Position numbers and translations under genes: made by a program. This document shows, piece after piece, positions 25,250 through 38,170 of a DNA stretch of 64,000 nucleotides. This stretch comes from Welwitschia mirabilis (lineage: Eukaryota; Gnetophyta; Gnetopsida; Welwitschiales). The stretch lies in the NCBI GenBank assembly GCA_051453625.1, contig JBOZIK010000001.1:144872000-144935999 (forward strand). The letters are read 5' to 3'. The notes below the pieces were generated by a model. It searched no databases. It was not told where the DNA came from and worked only from the letters and a program-made list of their open reading frames with translations. The stretch's first letter is position 1. Each line of letters begins with the position of its first letter.

Positions 25250-28200
25250 CTCCCCCTCAAGTTGGTGGATAGATATCACACATGTTCAACTTGTTAAGTC
25301 TTTTTTAAAACACTTGATTTGAGACTATCTTAGTAATAACATCAGCTAATTCATCCTCAAATCAAATTTTAGAGAGTTCTACAATCTTTTCATCTAACTT
25401 CTCCTTAATGAATAATCTATCTGCTTCAACATGCTTTATTCCATTATGTTGAACGAGATTATGGACAATGTTACATGTAGCTTTATTGTTACAATATATC
25501 TGAATCAGTTTCCTAGATGGATAACCCAAATCTTGCAAAAGTAATCTCAACCATAAGGCTTAACAAAGTCCTAGTGCCATACCTCTAATTTTAACTTCTA
25601 CACTTGAATGAGTAACAACATTTTATTTCTTACTTCTCCATGTAACAAGATTACCACCCATAAATGTGAAATAACCAAAAATTGATCATCTATCATCGAT
25701 TGATCTAGTCCAATCAGTATTTGTATATGCATCTATGCTTTGATAATCTATATTTTTAGTGAATAGTATTTCCTTTCCAGGAGTAGACTTTAAATACCTT
25801 AAAATATGCATGACTGCATTTATATGTTGTTATCCTAGATTATTCATAAATTGGCTAATAATAATTAATACACAGGCAAGATTTGATCTAGTATGAGCTA
25901 ATTAAATTAGCCTCCCTATTGGCCTTTAATATCTCCCTTTATCAACTAGTATTTGATCTAACTTAATACATAACTTTAAGCCTTCCTCCATGGCTGTATC
26001 TGCTAGTTGACATGTTGACATTCTAGATGATTTTAATAAGTCTAATGCATATTTCCTTTGAGAAAAAAACATTTCTTTGTTTGATCTTAATACTTAAATC
26101 CCAAGGAAATATTTCAAGGAACCAAGATCTTTCATTTTAAACTCTTTTGATAGATACTCTTATAAAGCCTTCCTTTCTTCTAGATCATTTCCTGTAACTA
26201 CCATGTCATTCACATATACAATGAGTGTAGTGATCTTACCCTCATATTTTTTCAAAAATAAAGTATAATTTGAATTGCTTTGATGGTATCCAAATTCTAT
26301 TATAAACTTTGTGAACCTTCCAAACCATGCTTATGGAGACTGTTTTAGCCCATATAATGATTTCTTCAATCTACACACCTTTTAACTATGTCTTTTTAAG
26401 GCCTTGCATCTTGATGGGAGCTCTATATAAACTTATTTAGATAATAATCCATGCAAAAAGGTATTTTTTACATCAAATTGTTATAATTATTAGTTTAAGT
26501 TTATTGCTAAGGATAGTGATACCCAGACAATGTTAATTTTTGCTACATGTACAAATGTCTCTATGTAATCAATTCCATATGATTAGGTATATCCCTTTAT
26601 CATAAGTATTGATTTAAATCATTTAAATGTGTCATTTGCTTTGTATTTCACAATGTAAATCCATCGACATCCTATTGGCCTCTTTCTTAGTGGGTAATCA
26701 ACAAGGTCTTAAGTTACATTCTTTTGTAAGGAGTTCATTTCCTCATTCATAGTATCTTTCCATCTTGGATCAGTTAAGGCTTCTTGCACACTGTTAGGAA
26801 TAGCTATAGGAGATAATTAATGAATAAATGACTAATTTCATTCTGACAACCTATGATTAGAAACAAAATGAATCATGCAATATTTAACTTTACTAGAAAG
26901 TTCAAGTTCATATGTGGGTTTAGGAATACCTCTGGTGAGACATTCTAGTAGTTTATTTCTTGAAGGATTAGGTATTAGATCAGGAACATTCTTAGTAAAT
27001 GATTGGTATGGTATATTAGTGAGGGGATCATATTCTTTAATTGATGGATTTTCTTATTCAATAACTTCTTCAGCTTTTAAATGATTATTAACATTATGAT
27101 CCAAAGATACACCATTTATATCTAAATCATTGCCATCACTTTTCTTAATAATCTAATAATATAAAGTGTAAATCTCTTTCTGGTACTTTCCCTAAAATTC
27201 AAACTTAGAAAAAAAAATACATTGAGTATTTATGAAAAACTACTTCCAATATTATAAACATGTATCATGTTGGAGGATAACATTTGTATCCCTTCTAGTG
27301 CAGAGCATACCCCGAAAAAACACTAACTTGTTATGCTGATGCTTATGAAGATGTATAAATACTACACAATCAAAGACATGAGGAGGTAAATTAGGAATAT
27401 TTGAAGCAATCACAACATCGCTAAGGGCTTGAAATAGTGTTCAAAATTTAGTAGTTCTTAATTGAGCTCGATTAATTAAATATGTTGTAGTAGTAAGTGC
27501 TTCCCCCCAATAAGATAATGGCATATGAGCTTTAATTAGTAAAGCACAACAACTTCTAGTGAATGTTGATTTTTTTCTCTTAAAAATTCCATTTTATTGG
27601 TATGTATTGGAACAAATTAATTTGATTAAATATTCTCATGCACTTCTAAATACTACTAAAGTTTAGAGTTCTCATACTGTCATCCATTATCACTAGGTAG
27701 AATTTGAATCTATGCATTGTACTGAGTTATAATCATTTTATGAAATTTTTGAAATAATAAAATCACTTTAATTTTAAAATTCATTAAGCATAACCAAGTC
27801 ATTCTAGTATAATCATCAATAAAAGTCACAAACCAATGTGATCCACTCAAAGTTGGGGTTTTGAATGGTCCCCAAATATTAGAATGTATAACCATAAAAG
27901 GATGAGAACTTTTATTTAAATATAATGAAAATGAAGTTCGATGACTTCTTACAAGTTTAAAAACCTCACATCAAAGGCTAGAAATATCAAAATTTTTAAA
28001 TAAACTAGGAAATAATTGTTTTAGATAACCAAAGAATGCATGACCAAGATGTCAATGTCATAGCCAAATTTTAGATTTGTTCTTCTTTTCCATATAACTA
28101 TCCACTATAAATACTTGGCATAACAGTTTAGAACTCTTTGAAATTAGGTCCAAGAAATACAACTTTCCTCATCTAACATCACAACCAATTTTTTACTTTG

Positions 28201-29562
28201 TTTAGATGTTCTTAAGCACACAAAAATTAGGCAAAGAATTACAATACAAAATAAGGTTATGCTTATTTGGAAAATAGATAAAAGGTTAAAATTTAAGAAT
28301 GAGACAACCAAAATAGAATCTAAATTCAAAGTATTAGTGAGGATTAAAGATCCTTTCCCAATAAATGGGGCTTAATTACCATTAGTAATAGAAACGAAAT
28401 TTTAAGAGGATTATTTAAGATGTGTGATTTGTCTAGAATCAAATGTCATATGATTTGTAGAATTATAATCAACTATCCATGCACTATTAGGAATAGGTGT
28501 AGTAATATTAAAAATTTTACCATCATTATTTGTAGATGCTACTAATGTATAGGAACTTTTAGCAACATTATCATTTGTATCTATGTCAACAATAGCAGCG
28601 GTTTAAGTTCTTTTATAATTCTTCCTCCAGAAAGATCAATTATGATCTCATCATTTTGGATATTCCATAATTTTATAACAACACTCTTTAATATATCTAG
28701 TCAAATTGTAATGGGTGCATTTATAAGTAGACTTATTAATTTCATAGGTTATCTTTGGTTGATTTTGAGTCACTATTGTAGTAGCTTCAAAATCTTCAGT
28801 CTCCATCTTTAGTAGACTTATTAATTTCATAGGTTATCTTTAGTATTGCTTAGCATATTGCCTCTCATTGAATTAATGCGTAATATTCTTTAAGATCTAG
28901 AATAGGTCCCTTGCATAAAATTTCTCCATGAATTTGTTTAAGATTAGCATCTAATACAGCAAGAAATATGGACATCCTTAGGCATTCAATTGGGTTTTGG
29001 TATGCTATAATATCCTTAGGATCTTTCATGACCACCATATCTTGATGGTCCAATTCTTTGAAAAGTTCAGTCAATTCTAATAATATTTAGAAAGAGACTT
29101 TCCATCTTGTTTGATAGTGAAAGCCTTTTGATTTAAGAAAAAATACTTGCAACTCATCACCTTCATCATAAAAGGCTTTTGACAGAGCATTGCAAATTTT
29201 AGAGGAAGTGGACAAGTGAAAGTAATGCTTCATAATTTTTAAACTCATGGACATTAATAATCATCTTTTCACTTTTTGATTCTCAGCATACCATTTTGCA
29301 TATCCATCTTCAGATTCTGAAAGTGGCTTTATCTTACCACAAATATAAGATATTTTCTCCCTTTTAGTAATATGCATCTCCATTAATTATGACTAAACAT
29401 CATAATTAGATTTAGTAAGAATAATTCCTACATTGAATACACCTTTAGATTGAAAAACAATAGGAATAAACCTCGTTCCAGATAATTTAGTATTTTTTCC
29501 ATTATTTTGTCCACTTGTTTTTAAAAATAACCTTTCTAATTCATTGATTTTTAGTTAGTAAT

Positions 29563-29578
29563 GGCTCTGATACCAAAT
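29563..29578 (-). promoter_or_regulatory. Primer-binding site (initiator tRNA-Met type)
   Basis: ATTTGGTATCAGAGCC on the minus strand immediately follows the 5' LTR. TGGTATCAGAGC is the usual tRNA-Met-complementary site of plant copia elements, and this copy is intact. Confidence 0.9.
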
Positions 29579-29777
29579 TGAAATGTTTATGATACACTAA
29601 TATGAAATCTATTCACTTGAAAATGCAAATAAGAAATAAGGAGTGTATTTGAAAGAGGTAAAGAGTCATGGCTTGTATTCAAAGATTACGAATTATGAAA
29701 ATTAGAAGCGAAGAGTCATGACTTATATCAAAAGGTCACGACTTATGAAAATTATGGAGAGAAAAAAAACTTTAACA
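29579..29777 (-). repeat. 5' LTR of the minus-strand copia element
   Basis: It is 199 bp, beginning TGTTAAAG and ending TTTCA on the minus strand. It contains two diverged copies of the ~52-bp ATAATTTTCATAA..CATGACTCTT unit. It should hold the element's promoter, but I see no clean TATA box. Confidence 0.9.
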
Positions 29778-30021
29778 TTTGGGATGGGTGTCAGTAATAA
29801 ACTTAACAACATTATAGGAAATCTGATTAAATTATCCACAAAATAAACTAGAGAGACAATGATACTTATCAAGAAAGCCTAAGTTGATAAATCTTCTCAG
29901 AGAAAGTGATAATTATCAAGAAAGCCTAAGTTCTTAAAAAAGGTTTTCTTGATTGCTTTTATTACCAAAAATGTTTACATTTTAGGGAAATTTATTACTA
30001 AATTTGAACTGTCATTTTGTT

Positions 30022-30395
30022 GCTTCTCTCACATTGATTAGGATATGTATTTAAGCTATGTACTATTGATTTCATTTGTTAGCCTTTCTTTCTTGGACTT
30101 CTAATTAGAATTTGGAAGGATGTGTCAATAGTTTTACTTAAAACATTTCACTTGTTGTAGGTTAGATTTATATTTTTTTATGAGTAAATCAAGGGCATAT
30201 ATTAAAGATAAACTTTGTAACATTTAAATAATGCTTAGGTGACTATAACGTTTGAACTTCATAGGTTGAGAGAATAGTCATAGATGGATTATGAGAAAAG
30301 ATTCAAATATAGTAGACAAAATTAGACAAGTATGAGAAAGATTATTAAATGTAGATTTAAATAATAAGGATTTTAGACATGAGCATATGTATCCA
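30022..30395 (+). repeat. Dispersed ~370-bp repeat, copy 2
   Basis: This is a direct-orientation relative of 18,404-18,775. It begins about 245 bp beyond the copia 5' LTR. I saw no coding content or terminal repeats. Confidence 0.75.
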
Positions 30396-33300
30396 TTACC
30401 TTCCTAATTAAATGCAATATAGAGTTGGGGCAAAGTATCATGGGGGGTGTTTTTAGATCTTTAGATATTTTTAATAAATCATTTTTTAAATTTTGAAGCA
30501 ATAGATTATTTATAAATTAACTTAACTTAAATTGGCATCAAATTTAAATTAATAGGTGGATTTTTTAATTCACATTCATTACATGGAAGCAAAATGATAA
30601 ATGCTTAAAAAGATAGGGATGTCTTAGGTGTTGAAGCAGAAAGCCATTATGAGGACGTGATGTAATACTATAGCTTTATTGAGAAATTTCTATTTGCTAG
30701 AGGCTAACATTACATCGATAAAGTAAAGACATGATGTGATCAAGTTTATAAGCTACAAAATCCACATGAAGTTATCACCACCATGTGATGAAATGCTGTA
30801 ATTTTTTTTAATAAGGCAAAGGATAATCTATAGGTTATATTTAATGGACATTATTTCTTTAGAAAACAAGAATTATCTCTTATTAAATAAAAACTTTTTA
30901 TTATAAAAAATGACATCATCTTCAAAAAATATCTATGTTGGTTTTGAACTATCCATCTAGATTCATAAATCTTTAATCTAGATTTGATGATGTGACTTGC
31001 AAGAACACTTGGAAGAGTCATAATTTTGAATCATCCTAGAATGTATGAAGTAAAATTATTGAGACTTAAACTTATAGCCACACTAACATAGAGAATTTTA
31101 AGATTTATATCACTATATAAACATGTTATAAGGAAGTCAATCTATTAAGATTAATTTTCAAAATGTTATCATTTCATGTCATCACTATGGACAAGGAGAA
31201 CATATTACAACCAAGTGTTCAATACAAGCTGGTGTAACTCCAAGAAAATGAAACCTAAAAAGAAAAATGACTAGCAAGAGATAATATCAAAGGATAAAAA
31301 AGAAACTTATGAATGTATTACAAAAAAAAAAACAAAAAAAAAAAACACACACACACACACACACATCTAAAGTGATGTTTAATGTACTAATTGAAAACTA
31401 CACATGGAGAATCAAAAATTTTATGTTTCACAAATATATTAATGATAATTGAAAGGTTTATATGAGATTCTAATTAGCCTAGCAATAACTCATATCATAA
31501 TAGAAGACTTCAAACAAATTATAAGGTCCCATGAAAATCATGGAGGCATTTGATTAGCCAAAATGATGCAAAAGAATTTTATAATTTTTTTAATTCACTT
31601 GTTCTAATTAATCCTTTCCTTTATGAATCATAATTTACATAATGCAACCTATGTGGAAGAATAATTACTAACTTTTATCAAGTACACTAATGCATAATTT
31701 CCTCCGTCCATCCTTAACCTAACCTTTCAACCTTCTTTTNNNNNNNNNNNNNNNNNNNNNNNNNNNNNNNNNNNNNNNNNNNNNNNNNNNNNNNNNNNNN
31801 NNNNNNNNNNNNNNNNNNNNNNNNNNNNNNNNNNNNNNNCATTTCATTCTAAATATTATCTCACCATATTGAAGCTAAGAGAATAATCATCTTATTACTA
31901 CATCCTTAACTTATAAGAAATCTTGGTTAGGAAAGCATAATTTATCTCCTCTATTAAAGAAGTCTGAAAAGCATAAATCTCTATTACTCATGCTCTAAAG
32001 AAATTTCAAAAAAATTAAGATCCTCCATGTTAATATTAAAACAAAATGTATTAAAAAAAGAAGAAAAAAACAAAAAGACCTTTGACAGATATTAAATATT
32101 AATTTATTACAAAATTACACATCATTAAATATCAAGAAGAGATAAAACAAAAAAAGGAAAAANNNNNNNNNNNNNNNNNNNNNNNNNNNNNNNNNNNNNN
32201 NNNNNNNNNNNNNNNNNNNNNNNNNNNNNNNNNNNNNNNNNNNNNNNNNNNNNNNNNNNNNNAAAAGACACTCTCACAAGATCATAATGATGTATTAATT
32301 ATGAAATATATATATTATTTCCAATTTTCAAAATCACTTTTATAATGTGTATTGATGTCAACAAGTATAATTAATAGATGTAGCTAAAGTGACTATACTC
32401 TATGAAGCTCATAAAATCTTCTAAATCATATAAGAAAATAGAATTTGATAAGGCTCGTTATACCTAAAGAATGGAATATTTTTAGGTTCAAGTAGCTTTT
32501 TAATTAAATTATATATAGATTACAATAGGAAATCATAAAATAAAATGTTTTTCATCTTGTTGCTAAGGATTTTCATAACTTGTACCTTTATTTTTTATCC
32601 TTAGCAATCAAAGAAAATTCATAGTTGATTAGCTTAAATTATTAAATAGTATTTTTTATTAATTAAGTTCTTAGAGAAATAATAGTTACTACATTAAAAA
32701 GCCAAATATTTATTATGATTATTATGAAAAGAATAATCTATAGGTTTCTCTTCTAAGTAAAGTTCATTTAGATTCAAATCATGATACATTATATTATCAT
32801 GTACATATTTAAAACTAAGCTATCACTTTATTTTGATCACTCTTAATTTTATACTTCGTTTTTTGTCAAAATTCCATGAGATATTTTTTTGATACATTCT
32901 ATCTTTAGTTTATTCTCCTTTAATTTTCTTTAAACTAAATAGTAGTGCTTACTTAAATGATTCTTCTTCCTATATAAGAATCATTTTCAATGGATTTCGC
33001 ATCTTTCTTCTCTTGCCTTTATTATTCCTCATTTTTTTTCCCATTAATTAATAAATTTATTTGTTTCATGATATCATGTTATTTTTAACCATATTCGTTC
33101 TTCATTTCATTTTCCATTTTAAGAATGTTACATAACCATTTAAAATCATTAACACATTTTCCAAAGTGGGTAAAAACATTAGAAAGCTAGTTATAATATC
33201 TTCTGAGGTCTTTAGTACTATAACTAATCATTTTCATATCACATAAGCCTCTTCCATGATTTTTAATATCTTTAACATGGAACCAAACTTATTAATGGAA

Positions 33301-35059
33301 TTATAAATCCCTTCATATTTTGCCACTTTTAAGTTTTTTCTTCTTAGTTAGATAAGTGTCAACTCATTTTAAGAAGTATCCTTCAAATTTGAGTCTTTGG
33401 AAGAAACCATAAAGAATATCTAAGGATTTAAATATTACATAAATTCCCTCTAAATTAATCAAGATAGATATGATTTATTATATAGTTAATCCCCATCACT
33501 AGGTACTACCTTGAAGTCTATAGCTTAAGTGAGTGAACTAAACTAAGAAAACCCATTCACCCATGTTATATATTAATTTACTTAGCTCTTAATTCATTTC
33601 AGTTTCTTTCTTAATTATTTCCTTTCCTAATTGTTTTATGAGTGAACTAGAGTGAGGGAATTCCTTCTTTTAGGAAGAGTGGACATGATACTATTCTATA
33701 GTGTAATGTTTTCATAGTTTCTTTAATTATTGAATCTAATGGATTCATAAATGACTACCTTAGGAGTTCACATCCCTCACATCTTTCATACAACTCTCTA
33801 AGGGTTAAAGCCTTAACCTTCTATACTTGTTTTGTTTTTAGGAGTGGATTCTTGAGCATAACTCAATTAGATCATCCTAGTAGGGAGTACTGCTATAATA
33901 AGTACTGGATTTTAAAATGTGAGTTATCCATCACAGAGCTATATGAATTATTCAACTTATATAGTGATATCCTTAATCCACTCATGGACAGAAGGTGAGG
34001 TAGTTGTTGTTTGAAATCCTTCCTTGTTGCATGAACACCATTAGTTAAAATCATTTCATGCAATATGTTATCAAACCTACACATGATTATGATTTTTCTA
34101 AGCATATTTTTAGCTTACTCTTAACAAGAAAAATAATTAATATGTTTTATTTTTTACTTGTATTACAAAGGAACTAGTAATAAGATCATTGTTAGTGTGT
34201 TTCTAAAGGACTCATAATACGATTGTTGTGTGGGGTATTGAGGCAAAGATTTTATATATTGTAAATATTTAGTCATACTTAATTTATCATATTATATATT
34301 GGTTTTAAAAACATGTTAAGATATGAAATTATTAAAATATATTTTTAATATTATTTGGTAGTTAACTTAGATGTATTAACAAATGTCCATAAACTAAAAC
34401 TTGGGAGTCCATTTGGAACTACATGAAAAAGATTTACAATTATGTAGTACGAAGAAGATGAATTAGAGCTAGAAGCCAAAATTTAAAAGAATAATTAATA
34501 TTAACTATTTGGTAATGATGATATATTAAATGGCATAAGAACATGTGTTATTAAAAGATATATCTGTAACGTGGTCTTGTTACCTTAGTTAGAAAACTTA
34601 TTTTATAATGTTTAACCCTTGACGGTGGCATGTTTACAACTTAGTGCCATTTATACCCATGCCTTCCTCATGGAGAAGGCATAAAAAAATAAAAATAAAA
34701 ATAGAATTAAAAAATAATATTAATTTCATTTAAAATATTTTATATCTGTGCTTTTAATCTTCATGATCACTTAATCTCTTCTAGCGGGGTTGGTGAATTA
34801 ATTAATAAAGCTAAACATGCACTAATTTTTGGATATTTGAAGCATTATAGTATTAATTTTTGATAGTCATATATAATAGAAGATTCATATTTAATGGTGA
34901 TTTCTATTTTAGGTTTTTTTATTATTATTAATATTTGTTTACATGATTCTATGTTTTATTAATTTATTCTAGTTATAGATGTGTTTCATATATGATAAGC
35001 TATCTTATATTTTTACAATCATTTCTTTTATAAAAATCTTTTTCAATATGATGTGGATT
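30396..35059. other. AT-rich DNA, nothing assignable
   Basis: Contains an A-rich tract followed by (AC)10 at 31,345-31,365 and two 100-N gaps (31,740-31,839; 32,163-32,262) whose flanks do not match each other. No gene or element was recognised on either strand. The 70-residue minus frame at 33,893-34,105 shows no domain. Confidence 0.4.
31345..31365 (+). repeat. (AC)n microsatellite
   Basis: About ten AC repeats directly follow an A-rich tract. Confidence 0.95.
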
Positions 35060-36189
35060 AAAATGCTGTCATGACCTTGCTTTTGGATTGGACATAAAAG
35101 CATGAACTTTTATAATAATTAACTAAATTACATTGCATTTACTTTGATAACAATTACATAATTTAAGTGACCATTGTAATGGATCAATCAGATTGTGATT
35201 GAGAGGCTTACCTCTTAATTACATAGAGGATTTATATCAAATAAACTATGTGATGATCACTTACTTGACTAATATCATAACTAATCTTAAGGTTAACTAG
35301 AAATATTAATTAGGAGCACATATAAGAAGTGGATAGGTTGTGGTTAAATGGTTAAATGCACCAATAGCTAAACAACCATGCAAATGTATCCTTATTGGGA
35401 GAAGTTTATATCACATGTACGTCTATCTTGAACCTCATTCCTCTCTCCACCAATACACATGAGCATAAGATAGATTATAGTGGTTCATACATATATATGA
35501 AAACTAGCTATATGTAAAAGTATAGAAGAAAATCAGTCAAGAACTCTCAAGCTTATAACATCAAATCCTATTTAGGAATTATAATGTCTAAAAGATAATA
35601 ATACACATGTATATTAATATAAATTAGATATATGGGTACCTAAATGTATGTATATAGTGAACCCATTGGTCACATAGCCAAAATATTCATTAGTAACCTC
35701 CATCACCAAGCATAAAAGACCCCTCATTTCTTACTATATCATCTCGATGAGAGCCAATAAGAAGGAAGTTTCATAATAGAATGTCATTATAGTAAACTCA
35801 TGCAAAAATATGATTAATACACACACATCATTTTAGTAGGGCACCTCTTAGCTGCTCCTTTTATATCATAACATAATAAGTCTAATAATATATAAATACA
35901 AAATACTACAGAGAATAGTCCATATGTCACTTATTAAGTCACTAGTCTAAACACTTATTTTTTCATGTTTCTATTCCTAACATTAATCTACTCTTAAGAA
36001 TAAAACATGTTTAGGCATGATAATGTAAACAATGTGGAAGTTTAACAAATGAGTACTTCACCTTCTTTTAGGAGGTCATGGTAGTTTTACTTTAAGAGGA
36101 AAGGTACAACTATTAGAATGTTGGATTTGACATCGCTTTCACCCTCCAATAAATTTCAAGGTAATAACTAAACATGCTTATAAACATCA

Positions 36190-36330
36190 TAATATAATAT
36201 AATACAATATTATGCATATAATATAATATAATAGTCATATAATATAGTATAAAATAATATATTATAATATATGTATATGTAACATTATGCATAGGAAATA
36301 ACATAATATAATATAATGTAATATAATTTA
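36190..36330 (+). repeat. Degenerate ATAAT/ATATAAT array (unit A)
   Basis: Imperfect 5-bp ATAAT repeats, equivalent to the cleaner array at 40,161-40,216 in unit B. Confidence 0.8.
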
Positions 36331-37011
36331 TAAGATAATAAATATAATATCATCCTTTATGGTAAATTAATTTTCATTTTATTTAGTTAATAAAACATCC
36401 AAATGCATGACACTAAGATTAAAAAGATTAAATGTAAGATAATTAGAATATTGGATAAATCATAATATGTAGTAGAAAAATGCACTAGTTAAATAAATTT
36501 AATATTTTAATTAGTTCAAAACCAAAATGAAGTGTTCACAGGGCTCACAATTAGCTACATAATAGTTTATTAAATTGTATTCTTTACAAGGAGTCTTTGA
36601 ATTAGAAAGATGTCTTATGTAAAATTGATAACTTACTACTAATAATATTTCCTTAGGTTTAAGAAATGATTTTGATTTCTTTGTGTTTACATTTTTGTGT
36701 AGTTTAACCCTTGGAGTTTCATACCCTAAGTGGTAGTATATATTTACCTTAATGAATCCCTAACCTAATGAGGAGAAATTATTTAGCAAAAATGTATGTT
36801 TTGTTCATCTAATGGTATTAAAGTTTTTTAAAAGAAAAAAAAGGAACAATTATCTATTATTTTCAATTATGAATACGTTTCTTGTTAGTTTAAGTAAGGC
36901 AAATCATTTTTAGCATCGATAATGTGGAAATGGAAGTTCCCAAAATATGTGATCTTAAAATAAACTAAATTTACCAACCTACTTAATTACAATGACCTCT
37001 ATGTGAGTTAT

Positions 37012-38170
37012 AGGATTAGTGTTGTGGAGAACCATATTGTGAGAGCGTACTATTACATCTTCATTATAGACAACAACTACCTCGAATAGTTTACCATTGC
37101 CATTTTGGACTCCTTTGTATGCCTCATCAATAGCCTTAGATAAGAATCTCAAATCCCTATCTTAAATATCTTCCTGATGTCTTAATATTATCCTATTATC
37201 TAAGATTAACCATAAGATCAAAGGATACTTTACTAGAGCAAACATACTAAGTCTTGTATCCTTTATGAAGTAATCAATATTTTTTTATATCTTTTCTAAA
37301 GAATTTGTAATAAATCTTAGACACTTTTGTAGAATCCGTTTGATCTGTGTATTCTCAAATTCTTAACTTACTAAGATCTTTACTTGTTCATCTAATTTTT
37401 CAAAATCAAAGTCATTTATCATAGCTAGGGTGTGAGTAAAAAGTAAAGAGAATTCTTCAAAATCTAGATTTCTTACATAATTGATTTTAAGATTCATTAA
37501 GTTTACAAAATACCTAAGGATAGTCAAACACAAAGAAATCAAGAAAAAAGTGCCTTCATTTTGGATACCTAGGTACTGTATAAAGTTTACAACCCATTTA
37601 AACTTTCAAGGGTCTAATGCTAGAATGATAAGTCTCTTCTTATGGATTTGAAGAGATTTTCTTTGTTTTTGAATAAGGTTCCAATTTTGCATAAGTTCTT
37701 TGATTTTAGTATTCTATGGGCTATGGACACTCTCCAAGAATTTTTATGGATAATCCTAATGATTTTATTAGTACAGGTTTCGATTCTTTCACCTCATCTT
37801 TTCTTTATATGAGAATTCAAGAATTCTTCAGAATGATCTTTCAAAGTTAAGCATTCATAAAGCCATAGCATCTGAGGACAAAATAGTCTTGCGAGGTCTA
37901 TTTATTAATTTTACTTTTGAAATACTTAGATTATGCTTAATGATCTTTAATAGCTAGTATTATGGGAGGCTGCATTCTCCCTGTAAAAATTTTGTAATGG
38001 AAACCTTTGCTTCGTCTCAACTTTATATGTTGCTTATAGTGTAATAGAGGATGATTTAAGAAGAGAAATGAAGAAACAAGATCAAAGGATAGAATTTTGA
38101 TAGAGAAAGCAATGGTGCTAGTCTTGATTTTAGTAAGAGGGAATAGTTTGTAAGATGTTATTCCAAACAT
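37012..38170 (-). pseudogene. Chimeric mTERF / guanosine-deaminase pseudogene, copy A
   Basis: On the minus strand, 38,170-37,937 is an open N-terminal segment with transit-peptide character (Ser/Phe/Lys-rich, FDLVSSFLFLNHPLLHYKQH). Then comes a heavily broken mTERF-like region, with readable pieces such as LFKNKENLFKSIRRDLS near 37,680. mTERF proteins are organellar helical-repeat nucleic-acid-binding proteins. At about 37,182-37,158 it passes into a guanosine-deaminase exon: DRDLRFLSKAIDEAYKGVQN, then SHNMVLHNT. The zinc-site HAE of that enzyme is HIE here, followed by a stop. Compared with copy B it has far more stops, and nearly all CpG sites are TG or CA. The later deaminase exon with PCxxC is absent. 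Confidence 0.8.

Larger units (their letters stand above)
25050..29777 (-). mobile_element. Ty1/copia retrotransposon (Retrofit-like), full-length but dead
   Basis: This is a complete copia outline on the minus strand, about 4.73 kb. The 5' LTR is 29,777-29,579, followed directly by a tRNA-Met primer-binding site (ATTTGGTATCAGAGCC, 29,563-29,578). Gag includes the frame at 29,074-28,865. Protease near 28,480 reads WIVDYNSTNHM, with the DSGA core lost. Pre-integrase and integrase run about 28,330-27,240 (HLGHAFFGYLK; WGPFKTPTLSGSHWF). RT runs about 26,780-26,080, and its YVDD box is YVND (26,205-26,216). RNase H ends near 25,362. The polypurine tract TTGAGGGGGAG is at 25,250-25,260 and the 3' LTR at 25,249-25,050. 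Stops are frequent. It is the same family as the plus-strand copy at 8.3-12.9 kb. I found no clear 5-bp target-site duplication. Confidence 0.93.
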
